NCBI RefSeq assembly: GCF_029784165.1 | Contig: NC_073694.1 | Coordinates: forward strand, 75,039,411-75,103,410 | DNA from: Wyeomyia smithii | Lineage: Eukaryota > Arthropoda > Insecta > Diptera > Culicidae | Length of the DNA stretch: 64,000 nucleotides | Reading direction: 5' to 3' | Shown here: positions 21,650-33,394 of the stretch, piece by piece | How the letters are laid out: each line of letters opens with the position of its first letter | Position numbering within the stretch: position 1 is the first letter of the stretch | The notes under the pieces: model-generated | What the model saw: the letters and a program-made list of their open reading frames with translations, nothing else | Database searches by the model: none | Told to the model about the DNA's origin: nothing | Translations under genes and position numbers: made by a program

Positions 21650-23860
21650 ACGCGATCCGACGTAACGCTGTATCTTTTGTGATCAGACCGCAACCAACAT
21701 AAAACATTTCGAGAGTCCGTCCAGAACGTCCGCTTCGACATCTCCAGCGAAAGATTTTGTAAAGCAGTTTTCGCTAATCTGCAACCATAAACTGCCGCTT
21801 CAAGTTCCAAACGTGGGATGGAGATGTATTTGAGCGGAGCAACACGAGTCTTGGCCGCAACCAGAGAACAGTCTACTTTCGTATCTATCACAAACCGTAA
21901 GAACACGACTGCGGACATGGCGTTTTCACTAGCATCAACGAATACGTGCAAATCGATAGCATCAGCTTTCCGTAATGGTAGTACTTGCTGATAGCGTCTA
22001 GGAATACGCAACTGTTCTAATGTTGGAAGTAAACGTAGCCAATTGCGCCATCTGTCGAACAAGTTTGCCGGAATCTTTTCATCCCACTGGACACCAGCGC
22101 GCCACACTTCTTGGAGAAGAATTTTTAACATAATCAGGAAATGATCTATGAGACCAAGTGGGTCGTAAATCGACATTAATGTCCGTAGAATCTCCTTTTT
22201 AGTGGGACAACGACTTTCATTTAGTAGGGCTTGATCGAACCTCGTCCAGCCTATTTTATAGTTGAAAACATCATCATACGTATCCCACCACATTCCAAGG
22301 ATCTTTTGACTCGCCAGCTCTCCAGGAATATTTAAATCCTTTTCTGTTGATGCCCTTTCTTTCATCTTCGTAAGCACTAGCGGTGAGTTTGACACCCAAT
22401 TGCGGATTTCGAATCCGCCCTGCTTGTGAATAAACTGAACCGCTTCCGCTAGGCTGACTGCTTCATCTTCCGTTTCCACGCTCACAACCATGTCGTCCAC
22501 ATAATGATTATTCTTGATGACGGCAACTGCTTCTGGATATTCTTCAGCAAATCGGTCGGCGTTTTTATTCTTTACGAATTGCGCCGTGGCTGGTGAACAG
22601 CATGCTCCGAAAGTCATCACCTGCATGATGTAGGTATCCGGCTCGCTCTGACTGGCGTGATCGCGCCACAAAAAACGCTGGCAGTGTTGGTCTTCAGGAA
22701 CAGTTTTCACCTGGTGGAACATTTCGCGGATATCGGCACAGATTCCTATTTGGTGCTCCCGAAACTGATAGAGAATGCCCACCAAAGAAGCCTGGTCGGG
22801 TCCAGTAAGAAGCACTGAGTTCAAAGATGTTCCGTAGGCCTCAGCAGCTGCATCCCATACCATTCTTACTTTTCCTGGCTTGTTCACGTTGTAAACCGGA
22901 AAAATTGGCAAATACCAAACTCGCTCGTATTTTTCTGAGAGTTCTTGTTGCGACAGTTTACGAATATAATTTTTCGACATGTACTCCGCAATCTTGTTTC
23001 TCATAATGTTAGCCAACTCTTCATCCTTTTCCATTCTCTTCTCAAGACATTTCAAACGCCGGACTGCAACTGGTCTATTATCCGGTAGACGGGTCTTATC
23101 AGAGCACCACAATAATCCGGTTTCATAATGTTGTCCATCAAAGCGGGTACGGGATTCGAGGAGAAGCATCGCGCGTTCATCGTTTTTCGACAATCTGGTC
23201 TGACTCGGTTTGACAACCAAACTGTCCAAAGAAAAATAATCTTTCACTGTTTGATTTAAATCTCGCACGTTATTCCCAGTACAAGTGCAAATGTGGTAAG
23301 TGTGACTAACTATATTTGATGCGTTCTCCGTTGTCCAACCACCATACACCGTCCAGCCAAGATTGGTTTTAACAGCGATTGGGTCACCGATTTTTCCCTC
23401 TCGACTTTTGCGTACCAACATGAGATTAGCGTGCCTCAGGCCAATTAATATTCGTGGACGAACGTCTGAATAAGAATCAACGGGTATTCCTTGCAAACAT
23501 TTATATTTTGCGCACAGTTCATCCATGTTCAAAGATTGATAAGGTAATTGTAATTCCGCTACCGTTCGTACATCCTGAAGGAACCACCTCTTACCTTCGC
23601 GCCCACACACCTCAACGTTAACACTTTGAGAGTCAGACTCGTAACGGTGCGTACCTCCCGTCCATTTAAGACAAAGTGGGCGAATATCTCCACCTACTTT
23701 TAATTCTCTGGCTAGATCTTGATCTATGAGCGTCAGTTCCGATCCATCATCTAAAAATGCATGGCATTGCACCTGCTTTCCCTTTGCATTCCCAAACAAC
23801 GTTACTGGCAGGTTTTCCTTTACTCTTTGTTACGCCTAACAAGGGATTGCTCTGTGCTTC
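21634..23860 (-). pseudogene. BEL protease, RT and RNase H
   Basis: The longest clean reading starts with Met at 23799 (721 codons). A retropepsin motif, FLDDGSE, is near residue 16. DUF1758 blocks follow (LCLKWTGG, RPRILIG, KSREGKIGDPIAV). RT blocks include KPGKVRMVWDAAAEAYG, CADIREMFHQV, FGACCSPATAQ and YVDD near residue 433. RNase H shows FVDASENA and FWTDSRNVLCW. A frameshift near 21645 cuts it. Upstream the frame is severed from gag by the foldback element. Apart from these breaks the enzyme motifs look intact, consistent with modest age. Confidence 0.85.
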
Positions 23861-23865
23861 CGGTG

Positions 23866-25909
23866 CACAGTGGTCCAATAAGGCAAAAAGTGGAACTTAA
23901 TTCCATAGCGCCTTTCAACTTCATCCTAGCTTAATAGTGTCTTCGGAGCAATTGTTTGTATGAATGACCCGCATAATTGCAAATTGTCAAAAAATATGAA
24001 AAGTGTACTATACTTAAAATAAAAAAATTAACTTTTTTGTGTTAAGAGATAGAAGAATAGTTTTATCAGCAAAGTTGTAGAAAATTCAAAAATATGAAAC
24101 TTTGTTGAACAAATAAAAATCCTATCTCTTTTCGGTGCAAAGTTATAAAGTACACTACATGGAACTTATTTAAAAGTTAGTTTTTTGTACTTAACTTTTG
24201 TTAGTTGCATTCTACACGAAAGTGTAGTTCGGAGGAATTGTAAGAGCATACAAAACACACATTTTTGCCGAAGACCATATATCTCCAGGACTTTTGCTTA
24301 CAAAGTTATATCATATTTTAGCTTATTTTTTCGATAACTTCAAGAACGTATAGGTTAAAAAGGGGCAAGTGGAATCATGATGTCAATACTTTTCCTTGAA
24401 GTTAAGCTGAAGTAATATAAACTTCTTTAGGTTCCATTTGTCCCAATCCACCCATTTTAGAGTACGGCGAGCATATGTCACTGTAGGTTTTCATATATCA
24501 AAAATACTAACTTTTTTGTGTTAAGAGATAGAGAAATGGTTTATTCGGCAAAGTTTTAGAACGTATAAAAATATGAAACTTTGTTGAACAAACAAAATTT
24601 CTATCTTCATTGGGAACAGAGTTCCAGAGTATTTCATGTAAAAGTTACTTAAAAGTTAGTTTTTTGTATTTAACTTTTGTTAGTTACATTTTACAAGAAA
24701 ACGTTGTTCTAAAGAAGCATTTGGGCATACAAAACACACGTTTTTGTTGAGGACCACACATCTCCACGACTTTTCCTTACAAAGTTATAGCGCATTTCAG
24801 CATATTTTTTCGATAACTTCAACAACGTATAGAATAAAGATTAGGTGGATTGGGACGGATGAAACTTATAGTAGTTTTGAGCACTTGAGCTAAACTTTGA
24901 GAAAAAGAATTGACATCATGATTCCACTAACCCCTTTTTTCTTTATACGTTCTTAAAATTATCGAAAAAATATGCTGAAATGTGCTATATCTTTGTAAGG
25001 ATAAGTCCTAGAGATGTGTGGCCTTCAACAAAAACGTGTATTTTGTATGCCCAAATGCTTCTTTAGAACAACGTTTTCTTGTAAAATGTAACTAACAAAA
25101 GTTAAGTACAAAAAACTAACTTTCAAGTAACTTTTACATGAAATACTCTGTAACTCTGTTCCCAATGAAGATAGAAATTTTGTTTGTTCAACAAAGTTTC
25201 ATATTTTTGCATGTTCTAAAACTTTGCCGAATAAACCATTCCTCTATCTCTCAACACAAAAAAGTTAGTATTTTTGATATATGAAAACCTACAGTGACAT
25301 ATGCTCGCCGTACTCTAAAATGGGTGGATTGGGACAAATGGAACCTGAAGAAGTTTATAGTACTTCAGCTTAACTTCAAGGAAAAGTATTGAGATCATGA
25401 TTCCACTTGCCCCTTTTTAACCTATACGTTCTTGAAGTTATCGAAAAAATAAGCTAAAATATGATATAACTTTGTAAGTAAAAGTCCTGGAGATATATGG
25501 TCTTCGGCAAAAATGTGTGTTTTGTATGCTCTAACAATTCCTCCGAACCACACTTTCGTGTAGAATGCAACTAACAAAAGTTAAGTACAAAAAACTAGCT
25601 TTTGAATAAGTTCCATGTAGTGTACTTTATAACTTTGCACCGAAAAGAGATAGGATTTTTATTTGTTCAACAAAGTTTCATATTTTTGAATTTTCTACAA
25701 CTTTGCTGATAAAACTATTCTTCTATCTCTTCACACAAAAAAGTTAATTTTTTTATTTTAAGTATAGTACACTTTTCATATTTTTTGACAATTTGCAATT
25801 ATGCGGGTCATTCATACAAACAATTGCTCCGAAGACACTATTAAGCTAGGATGAAGTTGAAAGGTGCTATGGAATTAAGTTCCACTTTTTGCCTTATTGG
25901 ACCACTGTG
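23866..25909. mobile_element. 2,044 bp foldback element with CACAGTGG termini, inserted in BEL gag-pol
   Basis: The whole element is one inverted repeat: arms of about 970 bp around a loop of about 95 bp centred at 24888. The flanks are CGGTG at 23861-23865 and 25910-25914, a 5 bp target duplication. Each arm contains two diverged direct copies of a 479 bp unit (starting near 24032 and 24511), so the unit appears four times. The terminal heptamer CACAGTG is shared with the unrelated element at 35542-36901. No coding sequence is present, so mobilisation would need a transposase from elsewhere. Confidence 0.85.
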
Positions 25910-25914
25910 CGGTG

Positions 25915-26299
25915 TGGGCTTGTTTTCATACTGGGATGTTATATCTGAATGAGTGTTCATATACCGTTCCTTACGACCGATACGACACTCCTGGTGTTTG
26001 TTTACTTGACTCTGTGAGTCGAAAACCACATTCACATCTTCAGCTAATCGATATATCCATCTACTGAAAGTAGCTAGCTTTACAGTCGGCAACTTTCTTT
26101 TGTACCGTGCCCAATTGAGTTTAATTTGCGGTTGCAACTTACTCACGAATTCTCTGATTAGGATGGTATCCCACATATATTCGGCCTGATCATTAGCCTC
26201 AATTGTGGCCCAAAGATTTTGCACCTCGAGTGCGAATTCAACGAGCTTTTCCAGCGCGTCTGGCTTTATGCTAGGCATCGCCACAATTTTTTCCTTCAA
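25915..26299 (-). pseudogene. BEL gag, C-terminal part, cut by the foldback element
   Basis: Reads VAMPSIKPDALEKLVEFALE, then LQPQIKLNWARYKRKLP, then STFSRWIYRLAEDV-like blocks that match BEL element 1 gag (LPSALKLDWAKHSRDKPN, FSSWLYSTAEDA). It is separated from the preceding segment by an in-frame stop at about 26300. It ends in foldback sequence; apparent residues after PTPHSG come from the insertion. Confidence 0.75.
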
Positions 26300-26302
26300 G
26301 TG

Positions 26303-26716
26303 TTAAATTATGACTTCTGGCCTACCAAAACGTAATTTCAATGCATCCATTGCCTTTTTTATTGTCTCGGGTCGCAGTAGAAAACTTCGAACGGCGTTAT
26401 AAGCGTCACCTTTTAGGCTGGTTCTTAATCGGATCATATTTTCTGCCTCAGTGTAGCCACACATCACGGTGGTATCTTTATATGTTGACAAAAACATCGG
26501 CCAATCCTCCGGATTACCGTTAAATTTTGGTAACTCTCGTGTAACGACTTGGCGCGCTGCAATTTCATCTCTTGATAATCGCTTGTTGCAGCGTAGGGAG
26601 CCTTGCCGTTCTGCCACAGAACGCTGTCTGCACCCGCCTTCTGACATTATCGACGATTGTTGTTTTGATGATTTGCGCTGTGACGCACTGTTCCAATTAA
26701 AAGAGTCTAAATCCAT
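26303..26716 (-). pseudogene. BEL gag, DUF1759 N-terminal part
   Basis: Contains RDEIAARQVVTRELPKFNG, then NPEDWPMFLSTYKD, CGYTEAENMIRLRTSLKG and RFGRPEVII, the hallmark start of DUF1759 gag proteins. A TAA after EVII interrupts it. It should join the PHD-finger segment upstream, but a frame change near 26720-26840 separates them. Confidence 0.8.
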
Positions 26717-26836
26717 ATCGCTCTCTTCACTATCAATTCGGTTGGATGATTTCTCTCCGCTGAGATTCTCATCATACGGTATATCGTCGCACAGATCCTC
26801 TTCTCTCGAGCATTCGGATGCTAGTTTGTTTTTGGA

Positions 26837-27745
26837 TCAGTAAGTGCTATGATCTTTCACCACCGAGCTCCGTTCACTCCGGCAATTCTCATGACTATTT
26901 AACCAGTCCTGCACTCTATTCCGGCCCTTCTGATGATCAGAGGTAGACTCAGCACAGCAATCCAAATCGGTAATATCTTTCATAATAGCAAATTTCTTCT
27001 TTACTAAATCGCGCTTACGTTTCATTTCTTCTAGAATTAATTTCTCCTCGGCTTCAATTTGCCTCAATTCTAGATCCAAACGTGCCTTGGATGACTTGAA
27101 TGAGGTGGCTGATACAATAGACTCAGTCTTGGGAATCGACGTTGCTGCTGGTGCTGTATTTTTATTATTCATTACAACCGAAATATCATTGCGTTTTACA
27201 TCGACTTCATCGGTAGCATTGCCTAGTTTTTTACTCGCCGAAACTTTTCTATTAGCTTTCGCATTAGTGACTCGCACAGCCTTTCTACGTTGCACGGGGG
27301 ATGATCTTACTCGCGTTGTAACCTTTCGATTGGATTTCGATTTGCCTCTGGTTGTTTTCGCATTACCGCATTTTAAACAATCCCAGCTGCTGTGAGCAAT
27401 ATCTTCTGATACGCCCACGCACGAAAAGTGGTACCAAACGTCGCAGATGTCACATTGGACCGTACGCATATTATCTGGCTTATCACATACGCCACAACTA
27501 CTTTGGGCCACAGGAGTAGTTTTTTGCTCAAGGTTCAAGGGGTTAGGGGTCGAACTAATAACTTTGTCACTTTGAGGTTTTTTATTAAACATTTGTTTAA
27601 GTGGGATTAACATTTGTTCAAGGGCATCTCGAGAGGGGTTTTGCTCTCCTGACTGAGCACTGGGGAAAGACTCCAGGTGCTTACCTGAGCTAGCTTTCGC
27701 TCCACTTTTTTTGGTTTTGCTCATGATTGGCTCCGACATCACCAC
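26837..27745 (-). pseudogene. BEL gag N-terminus with PHD-like zinc finger
   Basis: This 302-codon frame is clean within itself. The start could be the Met at 27745 or the internal Met at 27724 (MSKTKKSG). Residues 84-126 form a C4HC3 PHD-like finger: CGVC, VQCDICD, WYHFSC and WDCLKC. A basic stretch rich in Lys/Arg follows, then a charged helical region (LDLELRQIEAEEKLILEEMK) likely to be a coiled coil. The architecture matches BEL element 1. It lies about 30 bp inside the 5' LTR, as expected for gag. Confidence 0.8.
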
Positions 27746-27774
27746 CGGTAAATGATATTTTAAATGATATTTTA

Positions 27775-28307
27775 ATTTGCTTAAACCAGCTGAATGGATG
27801 TTTCTGAATTTTAAACCACCACAGGGATTTTTGGTTGGTTAAAATATCCTTTAATACAAAATAAACTTTTAGTAACAAATTTCTTAAATTACAAATTTCG
27901 CTCACATTTAGTACCTCCAATTCCGTTAACCACGTTTTCTACTTGGTTATAGTTAAGCTTTAGGTTAAACTTTGCCGTTTCTAGTGATAAGCAATAGTAT
28001 TAACTTCTAGCTAATCTGTATTAATAATTCTATATATAATTCCTTACCCGAACTTGAATTATTAAGTAAATGTATTTTTATTTTATTAAGTAGAAAATAA
28101 TTGCAATCAAATTTTAAAGTTGCGCACAAACTTGCTGGATCCTCCTAACTCACCAAGATGACACTCGCTAAGATTACTTGCTAGAATGACACGCAAGTTC
28201 CCTTGATCCCATCCGATGACAGGCCACGTCCGATCAGCCGTTGATAATGTAGACAGCGGCTCCAGAGGTGTTGTGACTTCTAGGGGCGTTTCGTCTCTGA
28301 CGTAACA
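27775..28307 (-). repeat. BEL element 2 5' LTR
   Basis: Pairs with 19335-19867. The inner end differs at the first two bases, and a short duplicated AATGATATTTTA-like run lies just inside it at 27751-27774. The outer end is CTGACGTAACA, followed by target duplication GCTAC at 28308. It would carry the element's promoter, transcribing leftward. Confidence 0.9.
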
Positions 28308-29422
28308 GCTACTACTGACCGGTTGCAGCTAACACAAATAACGGAACTGCTTCCGACACCACGCTTCATATTGGGAGACTTCAATTCTCACGGTATGGTG
28401 TGGGGAGCACCTGGAGATGATAGCCGGACTATTCTTTTTTTAAGCTTACTAGACGAGTTCGATATGACCCTATTGAATATACCTGGGTTAGCTACAAGAA
28501 TAGCAAGGCCTCCAGTAAGAGAGAGGACTTTAGACTTATCTATGTGTTCCTCCTCAATAGCTTTGGATTGTAAATGGGGGATCATTCACCATTTGACCAT
28601 TTGCCAAAAAGTATTTCAATTATGAGTAGGCTTCAGTCCGCTACCACAGTCGAAGTGGAGTGTGATCTCACCCGGAATATTGATTCGGAAAAATTCTCGA
28701 ACATAATATCCCAGGGGCTCGAAACAACCGATGAGCTTTCTCCATCCAACGAATACAACTTCCTTGCAACATTAGTTTTAGATAGCGCGTTGCAATCTCA
28801 CACGGGCCCGCCCCTGAGAACAAGTTGAAAACTCGTCCTAACAAACAATGGTGGGACAAAGAAAGCACCGAGATGAAAAAAACTCTAAAAACAGCCTACC
28901 TAGCATTCAGGAAAGATCATTCTATTCAACGTTTTGATCAGTTTAGAGAGCTGGAACTGAAACAGGCTAAACTGCACAAACTGAAAAAAACATCGTACTG
29001 GCGAAATTTCATAAGCACGTTACCCAGAGATGCTTCTATAAGCTATCTCTGGAATACGGCTCGGAAAATGTGCAATAGGTCCAACAACAATGAGGCTAAT
29101 AAATACTCTGACCGTTGGAGCTATGATTTCGCGAAAAAGGTATGCCCAGATGCTGTCCCATCACAGCAGAAATTCTAGCGACACAACGGCGATTGAAGAA
29201 CCAAAATTTTCAATGCTGGATTTTCATTTGCCCTCGCGTCATGCAAGAAAAAGGCCCCAGGATCGGACAGGATCAAATTTAATTTGATGAAAAACCTAAA
29301 CTGTTTAATAAACTTATTATGAACAATATGGTCCCGAAAGCTTGAAGACAGGTTAAGATAATCGCAATCAAAAAGCCAGACAAACCTGCTGCAGATAATC
29401 GCTCGTACACACACTTGGATAT
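28308..29422 (+). pseudogene. I-clade element A ORF2, rest of endonuclease and RT N-terminal part
   Basis: Continues the reading cut at 19334: QLTQITELLPTPRFILGDFNSHG holds the GDFNSH catalytic block, and SSIALDCKWG follows. Frame changes lie near 28580 and 28825. Then NKQWWDKESTEMKK, KKTSYWRNFISTLPR and YSDRWSYDFAKKVCP match element B. The GAFDS-type RT block is displaced by a 657 bp insertion at 29423. RT sequence normally found between the KPDKPA and LDI blocks has been deleted. Confidence 0.7.
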
Positions 29423-30079
29423 TATCACCGAGTACGGTAAAATAAATTACCGAGATTTCAACAGCTGAGATCTCGGTAAAAATTCCGGTAATACATCAAA
29501 ATACCGAGATTCTGTAAAACCAACAATTGACAACTTGTCAAACTTTAACGAGATTCTCGGTATTATTTTACCGGGATACTCATGAAATAATACCGAAACT
29601 CGTTTTAATTCACTGAAGTACGTATTTTACGATTTTTCAGATAAATCCAAAAAATGATCATCCGCGTGATGATTATCCGCATAATTTTATTAATTATTAA
29701 GTTAAATGATTCAACTAATTACAGCACTGGTAGAAACGGGAGAGTTTTGTTGCTTCCTGGAGATAAATCAATATCCATCACTCCGAAACTTTCATCCTGC
29801 GAAGCAAGTCGTTAACCTACAAAATTGAGTAAAAAAAGAATTAATTGTTTTCTTCTAGTACTACTTCCAATAAACACAAACAAGATCTGAGAAAAAAATA
29901 GTGTATACTCACTCAATATTTAAGGTTTATCTGAATATTGCAGACTTCTCCGTAATGATAATTAACCGCAGCTCCTGCTACTTTCACATCCAAACCGAAA
30001 CAACAACAAAACTGATGGTGAAGCTGTCGTTATTTTGACAGTTCTATTTTTCGGAATCCCGGTAGGTCGTCGGTTTTAC
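29423..30079. mobile_element. 657 bp unclassified insertion in I-clade element A
   Basis: TGGATAT flanks both ends (29416-29422 and 30080-30086) and encodes part of the RT LDI block, so it looks like a 7-8 bp target duplication. Near the left end is a short hairpin, ACCGAGAT...ATCTCGGT (about 29448-29478). The two ends share a GTAAAA and TACCG-GATT pattern in inverted orientation, but the terminal inverted repeat is poor. It has no coding content. Confidence 0.5.
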
Positions 30080-30580
30080 TGGATATAACGGGTGCATTTG
30101 ATTCAGATTTAATCTAAATGCATCAAAGAGGATTCTCCCCTATATTGACAAACTTTTTGATCAACCTGCTGTCTGAAAAGCATTCACTCTTCAACCACGG
30201 TTCATCAACAATAACACGAACGAGCTGCATGGGTCTCCCCCAAGGCTCCTCTCTGAGTCCGCTGTTATACAACTTCTACATCAGTGACATCGACACATGC
30301 TTGACGGACGGCTGCACAATGCGCCAGTTAGCTGACGACTGCGTAGTATCAGTCACGGCGTCCCTGGCTGTAGATATAAAAAAACAGCCTGCAAAATACG
30401 CTATATAATCTGACCAGTTGGGCCAGTTGTCTCGGAATCGATTTCTCGCTCGAAAAAACAGAGATGGTAGTCTTTTTAAAAAGAGACCACCGACCACTTT
30501 GGAGCTAGTTGTGGCCGGAAGACCCATAACTCAGTCGCGTAGCTTTGAATATCTAGGAATATGGTATGACTCTGTAACCA
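30080..30580 (+). pseudogene. I-clade element A ORF2, RT core fragment
   Basis: After the insertion the reading resumes with LDI-GAFDS. A stop near 30117 precedes HQRGFSPILTNFLINLLSEKHS, MGLPQGSSLSPLLYNFYISDID and RQLADDCVVSV, the RT core with LADD in place of the usual YADD/FADD. A frameshift near 30390 leads to the thumb (VVAGRPITQSRSFEYLGIWYDS). Similarity ends about 30577, well before RNase H. The 3' half of ORF2 is missing at this spot. Confidence 0.7.
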
Positions 30581-32727
30581 TCGGTTTCAAATAAAATTGT
30601 CTTGGGTCTCCACCCAAGAGATTGGTCAAATGTACAGTCGTTCTCCTGCGTTCAGCCCTGTGAATCATGCTGACAGTTCGATCCGAGTAGCAACAGAAAT
30701 GCTTCCACTGCCAAATTGATTGGTAGCGGTATACTTCTGAGGCTGCGTACCAACTGTCATCCTACTGGATGGTGTGAACATACCCCGAAAAATCTCAAAG
30801 GACATTCACTAACCGCGTCCTCCGGAACCCGATTTACATCAGCGGATGCGAAGTAAATGTCAAACTTCGGTTTTGCTGCCCAGGTGAGCTTTCATCTAAT
30901 AACTTCAGAGGCGTCTCGTCCACCTGTTCAACCTGTTCATAGGACAGGTAGACAATCTCAGAAAAAAAGTGATTTTTTCATATTTGTAGAGTGGATGAAA
31001 AATCATCGAAGGTAATTTATTTGTAATTTTAATGTTATCCCGAACATCCTTATTTTATTTTCTACATAGTGGAAATTTATGCACCATAAAGAATGTAACC
31101 TGATGGGTTACCCTTCAGACTACGCCATACAACTCACACGCAACGCAACCCACACGGCCACACGCAATAATGACTACCGTTTGTTCAGATCTTCACCTGA
31201 ACTAACCGCCGTTCAACACTTCTCTGCACCTTCAAGAGCGGAAGGGTAGACGCAGTCATTTATGCTCACCACTACTAATGCGACGCCTCGCGTAAAAATG
31301 ACATTTTTGGTTCAAACTTTCTGCTGAACAAAACCGTTGTCAGCGGGAAAAAACATTTATTACACACCACCTCTCTTCAGTGTTTGGTAAATCTGTTTCG
31401 TTATGCCTTTCTGTTTCTTCCCTCGACGTCATTGAAATTTGAGAGAGACCACGTGGCCGCGAGAGTTCGCTGATCCATCTTCAGAGCTTTCGTAGTGCAA
31501 ATGAAAAACGAGCAAATTCATTCATTATTTCTGTCAATGTGATGGAATTCTTCCGTCGATGTATAGTTTCATTCAAACCTCTACACCCATTTTGTTCATT
31601 CGAAAACTTGAACCTTACGCGCTGCTTTCTTTTTAGCTTAAAATTTTAACATCGTCTAAGGAAACGCTTTAGCATTGAACTAAGATCTGATAAATAAAGA
31701 TAGGTTTTTTACACGCAAAACTTTTCCTTATTACTTTAAAAGCAATAGCGCAAAATTACCTTTTAGGTAACAAATCCATTACTTAAAAAGCAATAAAAAT
31801 TTTCTCCAGTTAAGTAACAGCATATACTGTCATATATTTAGCACGTGTTATGGGAGAACGACTATCTAATAATGGTCGTTTCAACCACATGCAACGTTTT
31901 TTCTGTCGAAAAATGCTCCCTTTTCACCTCAAGTCAAAAAAATCACACACCGTCGCATAAGTTGCACATGTTACAAGTTTTTTCAATCTCCAATTCATCC
32001 GGTGGGCGTGTATTAGTTCGCTCGTTGTATGCATACGGAGTAGCGAAAAAATATGACAAGAGCTGCCAAGCAACATTTTCCCCGTCATAGAGTATGCAAA
32101 CGTTGATGATTTCAAAGACTTGAAATGCGCCTTAAAATGACATCACGATCTGTAAACTGCGTTAGAGAAAAATAAAAACATTCGCTTTCTTGCAAGCTAT
32201 TTACAGCACATAATCATTGGTTCATGAAAACTCATTTGGACCTGTTTGAATATACAAAACTCGTGCCCATCCAGAACAATATTCGCAACTTCGGCAACTC
32301 TGGTCAGACAGTATTACATATTTCCATTTCAAGTAAACACTGGGGGACGAAACGAAAGTGTTTCTAATTGGACATTTGAGGTTGACGGTTGAGATTCTGA
32401 TTATGTGTGGATGAAGGGAGACAAAAATGAACCAGATCGTTGCATCAATACAAATGCAGCGAGTGAAGTCTTGCCAACACATGCATTGCGGTGCTTGGCT
32501 GTATGTTCTCCTGCAGAAACACATACAAGCGTGTGGCCGTCATAATTTTTATTACTTTTTGCTTGTTACTTTTTGTGTATAATGCGCAGTCATAAGACAC
32601 AAAAAGTAACAAAAAATTGTCCAAAAGTAATAAAATATTCCCCGTTTGCGTTGGGTGTACTCATGCGAAAAGTTTAGAGGCAAAAAGATCATAAACATAA
32701 TTTTAATTATCGTTGGACGAAACCTGA
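30581..32727. other. Unclassified DNA with one strong short hairpin
   Basis: No coding family was recognised. At about 32562-32613 a perfect 16 bp inverted repeat (TTGTTACTTTTTGTGT and its complement) flanks an 18-20 bp loop. Similar ATTACTTTAAAA-type motifs lie around 31730-31830. Whether this is an RNA hairpin or a repeat end is unknown. Confidence 0.35.
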
Positions 32728-32955
32728 ATGATACTGACATTGCATATCACAACTCCATCCGTCGAGCGAACTTTTCTAGTACTTCGACGGATCAAGAGTT
32801 ATTCACGACTAAAACCGATCATTGAGAATCATGATGCGATAAATGTGGTTAAAGATTTTCTCTATGAAATGATGCAGATATCATTATTCTACGAGAAAAG
32901 TATCGGAAAACTCGCGGTCATAATAGACCGTAAAATTTCTTTGCCATATAGATAA
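32728..32955 (+). pseudogene. Remnant of a hAT-type transposase C-terminus
   Basis: The first third reads TTPSVERTFLVLRRIKSYSRL. This resembles the dimerisation region near the C-terminus of hAT transposases and their domesticated relatives, where an S-x-ER-x-F-S-x-L-x-RIK-x-Y-x-R pattern is typical. The rest of the 75 codons does not match. No upstream catalytic region is visible nearby. It may be a chance match over about 20 residues, so confidence is limited. Confidence 0.4.
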
Positions 32956-33394
32956 ATGTAGAAAGATAAAAGTTTTCGAAACTTTTATCACGATACTGTT
33001 GTTTCAGTGTTGCAAATGTTGATTGAACAGGTAGCCCACTTGGTCACGCGTCGCATCTGAATAACTTTTAGCTTCTTAAGCTTGACCTAGGGGGGATGTC
33101 TTTCTTCTGATCCTGGCCCTTAACAAGAGTAGAAGTGCGCGACGGAAAATAAGACAGATTTGATAAAAATTTATATTACAAAAAAAAAGTTAAAGGGTTG
33201 GTCTTGCAAAGGACAGAAGAAATAAAAGCCAAGATAGGCTTTGGACGAGATAGTGAAATTGTGTAGAAAAAGTCAGTTTAGTAACAAGTAGTATGCAACT
33301 AAGAAACACAAAACGTAGAAGAAGGCTTGAAATATGGCCTTTTTTCCGTTTCTTGGAAACAATCTTCCGAGCTTTTATTTCACAGGAGACCTAA
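32956..33394. other. Unclassified DNA
   Basis: No gene or repeat was recognised. Confidence 0.3.

Larger units (their letters stand above)
19335..28307 (-). mobile_element. BEL/Pao LTR retrotransposon 2, with both LTRs
   Basis: Two 533 bp LTRs enclose a complete minus-strand BEL gene order. The insertion sits inside the endonuclease of I-clade element A and has a perfect 5 bp target duplication GCTAC. Excluding the 2,044 bp foldback element at 23866-25909, the element is about 6.9 kb. Roughly 20 LTR differences counted by eye (about 4%) suggest moderate age. Frameshifts, stops, the foldback insertion and an integrase Asp-to-Asn change make it non-autonomous. Confidence 0.9.
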
